Below, one piece after another: positions 18,619 through 28,510 of a stretch of 64,000 nucleotides of DNA; position 1 is the stretch's first letter; each line of letters opens with the position of its first letter. The notes beneath the pieces are model-generated. The model had not been told where the DNA came from and did no database searches. It worked only from the letters and a program-made list of their open reading frames with translations. Source of the DNA: Bacteriovorax sp. Seq25_V (GTDB taxonomy: Bacteria > Bdellovibrionota > Bacteriovoracia > Bacteriovoracales > Bacteriovoracaceae); NCBI RefSeq assembly GCF_000447795.1, contig NZ_AUNI01000011.1, positions 124,001-188,000 of the forward strand. The letters are read 5' to 3'. The translations under genes were made by a program, and so were the position numbers.

Positions 18619-19932
18619 TTAAGATTTTAATATAGCCTGTACTTTTGAGTGCGTTTTGCCATCAGCATTACCTTCGTTGAAATTATTGATAATTTCATCG
18701 ATTGCATCTTTAACTTCTTTTGAAGTCTCAAATGAAATACTATCTGTGTATCCAACACTCTTCTTGTCTAGGAATCCGTTAACTTTTTCAAGATTGTTTT
18801 TGAAGTGAAAGTCTGGATGTCTTTTAATCATTTTGATTTCATTTTCAAGTTGTGTCACTTTCTCTTGATACTTTTGTTTCTTACTGCGACTTGAGACGAA
18901 CCTAATTTTTCTCGTTAGTTTAGAAGATTCCTTCTCCAGCTCTGCCAGCTTATTAATATCATCGATACGACATGATTTTGATACCTGGCCTTGGTTGTAC
19001 TTTCCTGACCATGTCGCGCGAATAAGCTTGTTTAGGTCTACTTTTCCGCCAGTCATAACACATGACATCGCCTTTTTAGAGTTTGTACTATCGTAATAGA
19101 GCTTTTTAAATCCAGCATGAATAAAATTTAATCCGTAATCAAATGTTTTATCAATTGATTCGTAGTACTTTTTACCAATGAAATTATCAAAGTGCCATCT
19201 CAGTGATAGTTGAACTGGACCTATATCTGTCCCATCTCCACCTCGGATAATTTGTCTAATAATTTGATCTTCTTTTACGTCGCTACATTCAACAATAAAC
19301 GGATTTTCTCCGCCTTTAAGATATTTTTTGAAGTGCCTGTAGTTCGATGGACTTTCTGTATTGGCTATAGACTCTTTCTTTTCTTGCAACTTAATATGTG
19401 TATAGTCATCAACAAGAATATTTCTAAGCTTTTCGAAATTTTCAATGTCACTTTCTTTTAAGATTTCAAGCTGTCTTTTTTCTTCTTCACTAGCAAATTC
19501 AGACTCTAGATTTACCTGAACATTCTCAAAGATTTTCTTCTTTGTTTGTTGGAACATGATATCACCAGAATTGGCAGGTTCATAACAAAGTCCTTTCTCA
19601 TCTTTTGTTTCACGGAAACTCATATAGAGACCTTCATGGAGAGGGAAGGTTAGAGAGAGCATCATAAAAGCATTATAAGCTTCATGATCACCATACTCGA
19701 GATACTTCTTTGCAATTTTATGGGCCGAAGTAATCAGTGACTTCATATATTCAGTTCCATAACTATTTCGTTCAGCTTCTGTATTTACCCAAATAGGAGC
19801 CTGTAGGTCGACATTTCTGTTAACCGTATAAAACATCTTATCCATCCACTTCACACGCGCAGGTGCTTCGCTTGCTTGCGCCATGTTTACAAGTAAAATT
19901 GTGGAAAGTATTGCCGATCTTAATGGTCTCAT
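18619..19932 (-). CDS. Secreted lysozyme-like protein, divergent cassette A
   Basis: The ATG at 19932 follows GGAG by 6 bases and opens a signal peptide ending near MAQA; the mature protein is about 417 residues. It shares ordered motifs with the protein encoded at 20088: a His-Glu site (HEGLYMS, Glu100), DIGPVQ-x4-RWHF at 236-248, MSCV at 289-292, KYNQG at 311-315 and a CR pair at 321-322. In lytic transglycosylases the corresponding elements are the catalytic Glu, the GxxQ motif and the AYN-G motif. Activity on peptidoglycan is therefore likely but the glutamate is shifted by one residue relative to its paralog. A coiled coil fills about 325-375. Confidence 0.55.
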   Translation of the reverse strand: MRPLRSAILSTILLVNMAQASEAPARVKWMDKMFYTVNRNVDLQAPIWVNTEAERNSYGTEYMKSLITSAHKIAKKYLEYGDHEAYNAFMMLSLTFPLHEGLYMSFRETKDEKGLCYEPANSGDIMFQQTKKKIFENVQVNLESEFASEEEKRQLEILKESDIENFEKLRNILVDDYTHIKLQEKKESIANTESPSNYRHFKKYLKGGENPFIVECSDVKEDQIIRQIIRGGDGTDIGPVQLSLRWHFDNFIGKKYYESIDKTFDYGLNFIHAGFKKLYYDSTNSKKAMSCVMTGGKVDLNKLIRATWSGKYNQGQVSKSCRIDDINKLAELEKESSKLTRKIRFVSSRSKKQKYQEKVTQLENEIKMIKRHPDFHFKNNLEKVNGFLDKKSVGYTDSISFETSKEVKDAIDEIINNFNEGNADGKTHSKVQAILKS

Positions 19933-20087
19933 TTTCTTCTCCAAATAAAATGAATTTTTAGCAAAATACCTTAGTTTTTAACGCTTTGCATTAAAAACAG
20001 GGCTTCGTGTAATAAATACCTGACCTAAGTGCTCGTTTTTACTTTTATTTTTCTAAGATAGGTCGCTTAAATGTCGATATAGTGGGC

Positions 20088-21884
20088 ATGAAGAAAATAC
20101 TACTACCACTATTTGTAATGTTTATTTGTAATCAATCTTTTGCTCAGAATAAGACTCCTGACTATTGGAAATGTAATAACAAATCCGGTGGATCGTGGAA
20201 TTTTGGTAGAGCACCTAGTGTCTGTGATGTTGATCAATTTATAGATCCCGGATATGTCAGTGCGGAGTACGGCCCTGCTATCTTTGATGATGCTAAAGAA
20301 GTTACAGAAGAGCGTGCTCGTTATATGTCAGAGGTTTACGGTCTTATCAAAGATACTGCCCGCTACTATATTGAATCTCGTAAACCAGATGTTAGTGAAG
20401 AAGAGGTTCAACAATTCATTCATGCTGCTTATGCGATTGGACATCAAGAAAGTTACTGGAGTCACTATAGAATACCGTCTAATAGAAGATACCAGTATAT
20501 GAGAGGTGATTATGGGCATGGACATGGAATGTTTCAGGTCGATGATCGCTGGCACTTTACGGCAATCAATCAAGGCCGTGGTGCAAATTTAATTCTCAAC
20601 ATGATTTACTCTCTTGAGGAATACTACGATGCTTGGCAAAGAGCACCTTCTATGAGCTGTGTTAATGGTGAAGCAGATTGGAGGGCCAGAGCGAGAGCTG
20701 CTTATAGTGCTTACAATGGCGGAGCTTCAAGAATTTGTCGTTTCACGAATCCAAAAGATAAGTGGGCACGAAACGACGAGGGATTTAGATTAAAATACGA
20801 TGATCGATCATGGGAGAGGTATGTTGATGACCTCGATCGTGAAGGTTATTTAAATATTGAGTGTGCTTTTAATGAAGGTGAAAACTGTAAAAAAGGTGAA
20901 AATAGTGTTCTTCCGCGTGAACATATTATTTATCGTTCTTCAAAATATGGGTCATGTGTTTATAAGAAAGATTCTGAAGAATTCTTTTGTTCGACAGCTA
21001 ATGAATCTTGCTTGTTTACGAAGGTAAATGGAGCCGATTCAACATCATATGCTGTTGGTGTTTTTAAAGATATCTGGGATGAGTTTCAAGTTTCTGAAGT
21101 TAGTAAAGAGGGGATCTGTTCTGAGATTGATGGTCTTTATTCGAGAGGTGCAAAAGTTGAAGTTCTAAAGAATATTAATGTGAGAAAAACTCCTGCAGGT
21201 GAAAAAATTGGTGTTATTAATAGTGGCTCGGTTACTCAAGTCATTGGTCTTGATATCTCTCATCCAATTACCCAGGATCGCTACTATAAAATTGTGTTTG
21301 GAAAGAGTGTTGGTTACATCTTTGCTGGAAGTAAAAGCGATTATGCTGCCTGGGCCAAGATTTCTCAAAAAGCATTTTCTTATCAATTGTTTGCAACTGC
21401 TGGGCAATACGTTAAGGCAAGTGATGGACATAAGTCAGTTGATGATCAACAAGTTGAACTCGAAGAGGGGAAATCATATCTAGTACTAGATGTTCACATT
21501 GATGGAGAAGCGTTAGTTTATAAACTTGAAGCTGATGGGATTGAGGCAACATTCTATGCGGGGAATTTAGAAGCAGAAAATACGTCTGACTTCTTTACTC
21601 TATCTGAAAAGCCAAGTGACAGTAATGGGGATGATGATGAAGTTAAAGATCCTGTTCCTCCTGCTCAACCAAAAGTGAGATATGGACGTTTAAGTAAAAG
21701 TATTTGGTGGAAGAAGACTTACTCTTGTCCTGCAACGTCATGTTCGAAAGGACCAACATTTAAAGGTCCAAAACTAACAAGTAGTAAGCTTGAGATCAAA
21801 GAAGAGAAGTACGGTTGGTATAAAGCAACTCAAAAGGGTAAGACGGGTTGGATTCAATCGAAGTATGTTTATCTATTTAACTAG
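20088..21884 (+). CDS. Secreted lysozyme-like protein with SH3 domains, divergent cassette B
   Basis: The ATG at 20088 (a GTG at 20082 is less likely) opens a signal peptide ending at about SFAQ; the protein has 598 residues. The catalytic-type domain, about 75-270, has GHQES with Glu121, GHGMFQ with Gln150, RWHF at 154-157, MSCV at 189-192 and AYSAYNGG at 205-212, all in lytic-transglycosylase order. A bacterial SH3 domain lies near 350-415 (KNINVRKTPAGEKIG) and a second SH3-like segment ends the protein (GWYKATQKGKTGWIQ). Such domains bind cell wall. Remodelling of own or prey peptidoglycan is the inferred role. Confidence 0.68.
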   Translation: MKKILLPLFVMFICNQSFAQNKTPDYWKCNNKSGGSWNFGRAPSVCDVDQFIDPGYVSAEYGPAIFDDAKEVTEERARYMSEVYGLIKDTARYYIESRKPDVSEEEVQQFIHAAYAIGHQESYWSHYRIPSNRRYQYMRGDYGHGHGMFQVDDRWHFTAINQGRGANLILNMIYSLEEYYDAWQRAPSMSCVNGEADWRARARAAYSAYNGGASRICRFTNPKDKWARNDEGFRLKYDDRSWERYVDDLDREGYLNIECAFNEGENCKKGENSVLPREHIIYRSSKYGSCVYKKDSEEFFCSTANESCLFTKVNGADSTSYAVGVFKDIWDEFQVSEVSKEGICSEIDGLYSRGAKVEVLKNINVRKTPAGEKIGVINSGSVTQVIGLDISHPITQDRYYKIVFGKSVGYIFAGSKSDYAAWAKISQKAFSYQLFATAGQYVKASDGHKSVDDQQVELEEGKSYLVLDVHIDGEALVYKLEADGIEATFYAGNLEAENTSDFFTLSEKPSDSNGDDDEVKDPVPPAQPKVRYGRLSKSIWWKKTYSCPATSCSKGPTFKGPKLTSSKLEIKEEKYGWYKATQKGKTGWIQSKYVYLFN

Positions 21885-21892
21885 GGATATGA

Positions 21893-22651
21893 ATGAATAA
21901 AGTAACGTATGGATTAGTTTTATTTTCCGCTGTTGTTGGATATATGTTTTTCTTTCCTGGTTCGAAGGAGTCAGTTGGTAGTCTTTTAGACTACAGAAAT
22001 CCTTACTCTCGAAAACCAGCAAGTTTATCAGCTCCACAAGAAGTTGTCGAAACTGAAAGTGTCGATAAGACAAAACTTCAGATTAAACTCTCAAAGCTTT
22101 ATACACTGAAGGACTGTTATACAAGTGATTGTGATATTGCAAGTAATGATGCCAGAGAGTATGAATTAACAATTGGTTCAAAACTCAAAAAAGAGCTTCT
22201 ATCTTTTTATGAAGAAGTGCTAAAAAGTGGTAAAGTTTCGTCTGAAATTGAAGATGTTGCTTTAGAGTTTCTTGCAATAAATGATGGTCACGTTAAAGAA
22301 GCAGCCCTTCTTCTCCTAAGTACACAACCACCAACTCAAGTCGCACTAAATGGCATCATTGATAATGTTCTTGATTATCATGATCCAAATCTTATTGGTC
22401 TTGCTCTGATTGAGTTAGAAAAATACAAGAGTGAAGAATACAATCTGCAAATAAAAGAAAGCTTTGTGAGAAATTTCAGAGAGGGAAGCTTACTTGTAAA
22501 AGAAGCTCTCGCAAAAGGAATCTATAAGTTTGTTAACCATGAAAGTAGATCTCAATATGAGAATATTCTCAACAATCTTCCAAAAAATTCGAGAGTAAGG
22601 AAAAATCTAAAGGCTTCCTTGGAAAGATATGATTATCGCTCAAAACTATAA
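21893..22651 (+). CDS. Membrane-anchored helical protein with D-C-x4-C motif
   Basis: The 252-residue protein starts with a transmembrane anchor (about 5-21), then a Ser/Pro-rich linker, then DCYTSDC (Cys75, Cys80) and an all-helical, HEAT-like region. The layout repeats that of the protein at 17643. It begins 8 bases after the SH3/lysozyme-like gene, so the two are an operon. The two cysteines could form a disulfide in the periplasm. The 3' end overlaps sfsA by 6 bases. Confidence 0.6.
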   Translation: MNKVTYGLVLFSAVVGYMFFFPGSKESVGSLLDYRNPYSRKPASLSAPQEVVETESVDKTKLQIKLSKLYTLKDCYTSDCDIASNDAREYELTIGSKLKKELLSFYEEVLKSGKVSSEIEDVALEFLAINDGHVKEAALLLLSTQPPTQVALNGIIDNVLDYHDPNLIGLALIELEKYKSEEYNLQIKESFVRNFREGSLLVKEALAKGIYKFVNHESRSQYENILNNLPKNSRVRKNLKASLERYDYRSKL

Positions 22652-23380
22652 TTCATAAGGTATAGCAGTGTCGACCTTAACTTCTTTGGGAGTCACACTG
22701 CATCGATATACCAGTATCTCAACACCAATCTCTTTTGCTTCTTTTAATAGTCTTGCATACTCTGGATCAATTTCCTTGGCAGGTTTAAACCTTGAAACAT
22801 CCTCGCGTTGGATAATATAAAGCATGCAGGCTCGTTCTCCACCTTTAACAATTTCCATCAGTTCGTTTAGATGCTTTTGTCCACGTTCAGTTACTGCATC
22901 TGGAAATGTTGCAAGATCCGATTCACTCTTCATTGAAACATTCTTAACTTCAACGAAGCATCTATTAGTCATTTCTTCATTATCAGCTTGATCATAGAGC
23001 AGGATATCGATTCGACTTTTTCCAATTTTATATTCAGGTTTAAGCTTATCAAATCCCTGAAGCTCTTTTATTTTTCCATTCTCGATGGCTTCAATGGCCA
23101 GAGAATTTGTGACACTTGTATTTACTCCAATTAGAGATGAACCATTATTTGTGAGTTCAAGGCTGTATTTTAATTTTCTCTTAGGATTATCGTGAAAGCT
23201 AATAAGAGCGTTCCAGCCAGGTTCAAGACACGTCTTCATACTACCCGTGTTCGCAGTGTGAATAGTGATAACATCATCCTTCTTGTGTTCTAAATGATCC
23301 TGTTCGAGTATCGCATCAACTAAGAAACGTTTATACCTTTTTATCACTTTTACTTTAATCAGTTCATTTTCAAATTTCAT
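22646..23380 (-). CDS. sfsA: SfsA-family protein
   Basis: The ATG at 23380 gives 244 residues (a TTG at 23386 adds two). The protein matches SfsA across its length: an OB-like N-terminus, the conserved HTANTGSMKTCLEPG near 45-60, and a restriction-endonuclease-like core with KIGKSRIDILLYD and VEVKNVSMK. SfsA is named for a sugar fermentation phenotype in E. coli; structure suggests a DNA-binding nuclease-like fold, and its true role is unsettled. It stands alone with no operon partner. Confidence 0.92.
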   Translation of the reverse strand: MKFENELIKVKVIKRYKRFLVDAILEQDHLEHKKDDVITIHTANTGSMKTCLEPGWNALISFHDNPKRKLKYSLELTNNGSSLIGVNTSVTNSLAIEAIENGKIKELQGFDKLKPEYKIGKSRIDILLYDQADNEEMTNRCFVEVKNVSMKSESDLATFPDAVTERGQKHLNELMEIVKGGERACMLYIIQREDVSRFKPAKEIDPEYARLLKEAKEIGVEILVYRCSVTPKEVKVDTAIPYEL

Positions 23381-23475
23381 ATTCAAAGATTACTAAAAAA
23401 CTCGGTGAATTTCTAGTAATCATCCTTAAAAATCAACCGATTAGTGTTAATATATAGGTTGTGGAGAATTAATTA

Positions 23476-24831
23476 ATGTCAAAGATTTTGCTTATTTCAG
23501 ATAATGAAGTTTTAAATTCACTCTATAGTGTGAATCTAAAAATCTATGCTGGGCTTGAGTGTGAGGTAAAAAATTCACTTGAGGAGATTGTAGATATCAT
23601 TGAATCAGAAAGCTTTGACTACAAGATGGTTATATCTCTATGTATGATTGGGGATCAGGACACAGCATTGCTCGTGTATCACTATCTTGTTGAAAATGAT
23701 CGTGAATCCATTCCATTAATTGTTATGGGAAAACAAAGTGAAGTTCCAACAGAGGTACAACAACTTGGGAACCTCTTTGATGTGAAGTCCCTGATTGGTG
23801 AGGTTGCGAGTAGTTTGAATATTACTGCCCAAGATATGGCAAGAAGGGAAGTTCCCGATTTCTATCCAATGCCAATACGCCTTTTCTTTCCTTTGAGAAA
23901 TGCTCCCTGTAATACTTTTTATTCCGTAAGATCAGCTAATGGTGAAAATGAGTATCTCACAATCTTTCAGGAGAATGAGGGTATTTGGCCAAAGATTAGA
24001 AGTTATCTCGATGAAGGAGTCCATGTCCTCTATGTCGAAGCTAAGAATCGTTTTACTCTAGCAAAAATTGTTACGACTCAACTTATTGACGACATGAATG
24101 GACTTAGTGAGAGAAGTGAAACTAGTGAGAAACTTGATAAAGTAGAACTTGGAATTGAAACTGTTGCAGAACAGATATTCGATGGCGAGATGACAAAAGA
24201 GATCGTCAAACTTTCAACTCAATGTATGGAAACACTTTCAGAAGTCATGAATGAGCTTCCTGATTTAAAGGGACTTCTTCGTGATCTAACAAGTAATAAA
24301 TCTGGATTCTTGTATAGTCATTCTGTTATTGCTGGTTTTGTGGCAACTCATATCCTTGATAATATCGAATGGGGTGGAGAGTCCCATAAAGAAAAATTAA
24401 AATTCGTTTTATTTTTCCACGATATGCACTTAGTAAGTGTTTATAAAAAATATCCTGATTTAATGTATGAGGAGAACTTGATATTTGATGCTCGACTTTC
24501 TGAGGAAGAAAAAGAAATTGTTATCTCTCATGCAAATGAAGCCGCAGATGCCATTAAGAGATTTCCAAAATGTCCAATGGGCGTTGATACAATTATCAGA
24601 CAGCACCATGGTACAGCTAATGGACTAGGTTTTGCTACGACATACAAAGATGATATTTCACCTCTTGCTAAGGTTCTTATTATCGCGGAGGCATTTACTG
24701 AGGAGCTTCTTAAAAACCTACACAGTGGGAACAAAGTCGACATTCCTGTGATTGTGGATGAACTCTGTGAAAAATTTCCAAAGCATACCTATGTAAAGAT
24801 TGCAAAAGAACTACTTAATCTTAAATTATAG
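23476..24831 (+). CDS. Receiver-like plus degenerate HD-GYP protein
   Basis: The 451-residue protein has three parts. Residues 1-115 resemble a response-regulator receiver, but the phospho-acceptor region reads SLCMIGDQD and is atypical. Residues of about 130-205 form a middle domain shared with the proteins at 24821 and 32943. The C-terminal domain is HD-GYP-like: FFHDMHL with His315-Asp316, then RQHHGTANGLGF at about 375-386. The HD pair and the HH pair are kept, but the GYP signature is altered. Canonical members hydrolyse cyclic di-GMP; activity here is uncertain. Confidence 0.7.
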   Translation: MSKILLISDNEVLNSLYSVNLKIYAGLECEVKNSLEEIVDIIESESFDYKMVISLCMIGDQDTALLVYHYLVENDRESIPLIVMGKQSEVPTEVQQLGNLFDVKSLIGEVASSLNITAQDMARREVPDFYPMPIRLFFPLRNAPCNTFYSVRSANGENEYLTIFQENEGIWPKIRSYLDEGVHVLYVEAKNRFTLAKIVTTQLIDDMNGLSERSETSEKLDKVELGIETVAEQIFDGEMTKEIVKLSTQCMETLSEVMNELPDLKGLLRDLTSNKSGFLYSHSVIAGFVATHILDNIEWGGESHKEKLKFVLFFHDMHLVSVYKKYPDLMYEENLIFDARLSEEEKEIVISHANEAADAIKRFPKCPMGVDTIIRQHHGTANGLGFATTYKDDISPLAKVLIIAEAFTEELLKNLHSGNKVDIPVIVDELCEKFPKHTYVKIAKELLNLKL

Positions 24832-26185
24832 TTCTTTGTAATGCTTGGATTGGTTCTTTGAAGTTTCCTTGATTATAAATAATCTTCACTTCTCTAAAAA
24901 TATTTAGTAGGGCACCTTGCTCTTTTCCTGAATTACAAAGTTTCGTAATGAAATTATTGGCCAGGATAAAAGTACAAGAGTGAGCTGTCAGTTTATTTGT
25001 ACTGAGCTTACTTGGAAAACCATCTCCCTTGGGTCTTTCATGATGTTGAGCGATAATAAAGTCAGCATCTGGGTAAGTGCTAAATTGCCTTGCTATCTCC
25101 GCTGCTTTTAACGGGTGATCCCTAAATTCTTGTTGCTCTGTCTCTGTGAACATTGGAAGACTTGGGTCTTCTAGACTTGTAATCTTTGATAGATCATCAT
25201 TTTTTAACATCGAATCATAGAGTAGGGATGCTAGTCCTAGTTTCTTTCTGGAAGTTTCACTGGCCCATCCAAGTGCAGTTAGAATTGATTCAGAAAGATA
25301 AAGAGTCATAATCGCTTGCTCTGCTAAGTCTGCGTGAGCAGTAGGAAAGAATTGAATAATATTTTTGAACTTCTTATGCTCCAGGATAACGTCGCGAGTT
25401 GCCGCGATAACAGCATCACATAATTTTGTTAGAGTATCTGAGACACCAACAGTCTGAACGTACTGATGAATAATCAGGATAGAACGAATTTGATTCGAAA
25501 TCGTTTTCTTTGCACCTAGTCTCTGACTTGATTCGAAAATAGTGAGAAGCTTTTCGATCCCGTCTTCGAGAAATTTAAGATATTCATTCTTTCTAAGATA
25601 GAGATATTTAATATTTTTTTTGGCGTAAGAGTTTATCTCACTGTGAACATATCGCTTATTTGCTGAAATTATCTTTATGTATTTTGTTGAAGTTAGCTCG
25701 AGGAAAACATCATATGGAACAGAGTCAAAAAGGTAGAAATTTCTAAGCTTCATCGGAAGTAGTTCTTCTTTATCAATCTCCTCGATAGACTTCTCAAACT
25801 CCTCGTTCTTGGCCCAGTCGATGGCCTTCTTGATTTTCTCTTTAAAGAGTGGAACTTCTATTGGTTTTAGAATGATGTGATTCATTTCACTTGTTTCATA
25901 GAGCTCTGGAGCAATTCGGTCATTGACGTGAACCTTGTCACCAATAAATACAACAGGTCTCTCTCCTGCTACAGAGAGGAGACTTTTTGTAATTTTTGAT
26001 GGGTCTTCTTCTTTGAGGCCGGCCTCCATTAGAATTAGAGCGAAAGGTCCCTCGTAGCTAATATATTCCATCGCGTCAGCACCATCGATGACGCAAACTA
26101 GTTCTACTTTAGGAAAATGAGACGCAAAAAGATTACGAATAAAATTCCATTCTTCTTTATCATCACATACATATAAGGCTTTCAT
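24821..26185 (-). CDS. Receiver-like plus HD-GYP-like protein lacking the HD pair
   Basis: GGAG lies 5 bases before the ATG at 26185, preferred over a GTG at 26191; the product has 454 residues. It has the same three-part layout as its convergent neighbour. The receiver-like part ends near residue 115. In the C-terminal domain the expected HD dipeptide is replaced by SLLYDSML, whereas AQHHERPKGDGFP keeps the later histidines and a GFP in place of GYP. Without the HD metal ligands, catalysis is doubtful and a binding or regulatory role is likelier. The tail overlaps the neighbour by 11 bases. Confidence 0.68.
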   Translation of the reverse strand: MKALYVCDDKEEWNFIRNLFASHFPKVELVCVIDGADAMEYISYEGPFALILMEAGLKEEDPSKITKSLLSVAGERPVVFIGDKVHVNDRIAPELYETSEMNHIILKPIEVPLFKEKIKKAIDWAKNEEFEKSIEEIDKEELLPMKLRNFYLFDSVPYDVFLELTSTKYIKIISANKRYVHSEINSYAKKNIKYLYLRKNEYLKFLEDGIEKLLTIFESSQRLGAKKTISNQIRSILIIHQYVQTVGVSDTLTKLCDAVIAATRDVILEHKKFKNIIQFFPTAHADLAEQAIMTLYLSESILTALGWASETSRKKLGLASLLYDSMLKNDDLSKITSLEDPSLPMFTETEQQEFRDHPLKAAEIARQFSTYPDADFIIAQHHERPKGDGFPSKLSTNKLTAHSCTFILANNFITKLCNSGKEQGALLNIFREVKIIYNQGNFKEPIQALQRTII

Positions 26186-26287
26186 TGGCACTCCCGAGGG
26201 AATATTATCTATTCTAACTTGACCGAGGGCTAGAATTTAAGTTAAGTATCTGAAATATTATACATTCGAAATAGGATAATTGACCAG

Positions 26288-27220
26288 ATGCCAACAAACT
26301 CTGCCTCATTCTCAACTAAAGATTTAATAAATAAAATCGTTGTAGCTACAAGAAATTGCAATGGTATTGAACGAGTTTTTCATGGAAGGGGTAATGTTTA
26401 TAAGGGGTTTGAGCACCTGACAATCGATTTATACCCCCCTGTTTTGTATATCCGTTCATTTAAGCATGATATAAATTTAGAAGAAGTCTTTATTTCCTCC
26501 TTACTTTTGGAGCTTGAAGGACAAAAGATTGTTTATCACGACCGTGAGAAGCAACAGTTTGGTTTTCATAATATAGGTGTGGATGAAGCGTCTCACTTTA
26601 CGTCCGAAGAGTTGGGTTTGAAGTATTTGATTAAGCTTGGAGAGAATCAGAATTTAGGATTTTTTCCTGACATGACTTTGATGAGAAAGTGGCTCTTTAA
26701 AAACAAAGATGTACTTAAGGGCAAAAAAGTTTTGAATCTGTTTAGTTACACATGCTCAATTTCGGTAGTAGCAAAAGCATGTGAGGCCTCTCAGGTTCAC
26801 AATGTTGATTTGAGTAGCAGTTTTTTGAATTGGGGAAGAGAAAATCACCGTCTTAATTTTGAAAATATTGATGGGATATTTTTTCACAAGAAGGATATTT
26901 TGAAGTCACTTACATGGCTTTCAAAGAAAGGACCTTATTCTTTAGTTTTCTTCGATCCTCCTTCATTTCAAAAAGGTAGTTTTGATTATAAGAAAGATTA
27001 TGTGAAGGTTTTAAGAAGAGCTGAGGACCTTGTCGAAGTGGGAGGGTACTTTGTCTCATGCTTAAATACACCTTTTGAAAGACACGATTTTATTTTAGAT
27101 ACTTTTAAAACCGTTAGTGAGTCATTTGAATTAGAAGAAGTTCTCTACTCACCAAATGAATTTGAAGAAGTTGATAAAGAAAATGGCGTTAAGATTTGTA
27201 TTTTTAAACGAACCAAGTAG
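26288..27220 (+). CDS. Class I SAM-dependent methyltransferase, RlmI/RlmK-like
   Basis: The 310-residue protein carries a methyltransferase domain of the PF10672 type. GFFPDMTLMRKWL precedes the SAM-binding motif KKVLNLFSYTCSISV; the acidic motif VHNVDLS and the catalytic-type FFDPPSF follow. These mark the rRNA large-subunit methyltransferase I/K family. The N-terminal PUA domain typical of RlmI is absent or reduced, so the exact RNA target is open. It starts an operon with a histidine kinase and pyrE. Confidence 0.82.
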   Translation: MPTNSASFSTKDLINKIVVATRNCNGIERVFHGRGNVYKGFEHLTIDLYPPVLYIRSFKHDINLEEVFISSLLLELEGQKIVYHDREKQQFGFHNIGVDEASHFTSEELGLKYLIKLGENQNLGFFPDMTLMRKWLFKNKDVLKGKKVLNLFSYTCSISVVAKACEASQVHNVDLSSSFLNWGRENHRLNFENIDGIFFHKKDILKSLTWLSKKGPYSLVFFDPPSFQKGSFDYKKDYVKVLRRAEDLVEVGGYFVSCLNTPFERHDFILDTFKTVSESFELEEVLYSPNEFEEVDKENGVKICIFKRTK

Positions 27221-27226
27221 AGAAAT

Positions 27227-28498
27227 ATGTTAAATGCGCTTCTTGAAATTCAAAATTGCTTTAAGTCTTATAAGAATATTCATTCTGCCTTTGAGTCTTC
27301 TTGTAAGCATATGGGAGAATTTCTCGATGCACATCGGATTGTAATTTTTGATCGTCGATTCGATGAAGAACGTGATGAAGCTTATATTTCTTTCTATCAT
27401 GAGTGGGCTGATGTTGGGCGACCTCTGCGATACTCAACAAATCAAGTACCGAGACGCTTATATCTCGATGACATTTACAAGGCATATAATCAAATTGCTG
27501 TAGAATCGTTCTTTGTTTTGTATCCAGACCGTCTTAATAAAAAAGTAGATCCTACATTAAGAGAATTTTATCGTGATTCAGATATTAAATCTGTCTTAAT
27601 TCTACCAATTATTGTTCACAACGAAATTTGGGGAAGCTTTACTGTTCACGATTTAGATATTGAAAGAGACTTTGAAGCTGATGGAACAGTTCAAAGAGCA
27701 GTTTATTTAGCCGGAGAGATTAGCTCATTCATTGAAAGAGTACGTCAATATAACAAAAGGGTGCTTACTCAGCTCGATGATCACTCTTATAGAATGGAGT
27801 CACTGGGACGAATGGCCGCAAGTATTGCTCACGAAATTAATAATCCTATTTTCTTGATTGGTGGCTTTGCTACACGTATTGAACAAATTTTTGAAGAAGG
27901 TGATGTTGAGAAAAAAAGTGAAGAAGTTCTACGCTGTCTTGATCTCATCCAAAAAAGTTGTAAGAAGACTTCGAATATCATCGAAGGTCTAAGACTGATG
28001 TCGAGACCAACAAAGCGAGATGAGTTAGAGGTTTGTGATCTAAAAGATATTATCAATAGAACAGTTGATATCTCAAAAGAGCGATTACAATTTGATAAAA
28101 TTGAAATAATTAAAGAGTTTAATGATGATCAAGAGTTCTTGGTTGAATGTAAGCCTGGCCAGCTGTCACAAGTACTTACTAACTTAGTTAACAATAGTTT
28201 CGATTCATTAATTGAAAAAGATATTAAACGTTGGATAAAGATTGAATGCACAAAAACAGACTCTTGTGTGAAGCTCTCCTTTACTGACGCAGGACAAAGA
28301 CCAAGTGATGATATTATAAAAAATATGATCGAACCCTTTTATACAACTAAACCTCCAGGGAAGGGAACTGGCCTAGGTCTGAGCCTCTGTAAAGAGATCA
28401 TAAAAAGATTTAATGGGAATTTTGATGTTGATAGGACTTCAGAGTTCATGAAGTTTGATATAGAATTACCACTAATAAGTTTTGATGAAGACGAATAA
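27227..28498 (+). CDS. GAF-domain sensor histidine kinase
   Basis: The 423-residue protein has a GAF domain at about 15-170 (FYRDSDIKSVLILPIIV), then a HisKA domain with the phospho-acceptor His202 in SIAHEINNP, then an ATPase domain with the N-box LVNNSFDSL and the G-box PPGKGTGLGLSLCKEI. No transmembrane segment is visible, so it is a cytoplasmic sensor. A response regulator gene is not adjacent; the receiver-like proteins at 23476 and 24821 lie nearby but both have atypical acceptor sites. It begins 6 bases after the methyltransferase stop. Confidence 0.88.
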   Translation: MLNALLEIQNCFKSYKNIHSAFESSCKHMGEFLDAHRIVIFDRRFDEERDEAYISFYHEWADVGRPLRYSTNQVPRRLYLDDIYKAYNQIAVESFFVLYPDRLNKKVDPTLREFYRDSDIKSVLILPIIVHNEIWGSFTVHDLDIERDFEADGTVQRAVYLAGEISSFIERVRQYNKRVLTQLDDHSYRMESLGRMAASIAHEINNPIFLIGGFATRIEQIFEEGDVEKKSEEVLRCLDLIQKSCKKTSNIIEGLRLMSRPTKRDELEVCDLKDIINRTVDISKERLQFDKIEIIKEFNDDQEFLVECKPGQLSQVLTNLVNNSFDSLIEKDIKRWIKIECTKTDSCVKLSFTDAGQRPSDDIIKNMIEPFYTTKPPGKGTGLGLSLCKEIIKRFNGNFDVDRTSEFMKFDIELPLISFDEDE

Positions 28499-28510
28499 AA
28501 GAGGTTGGGC

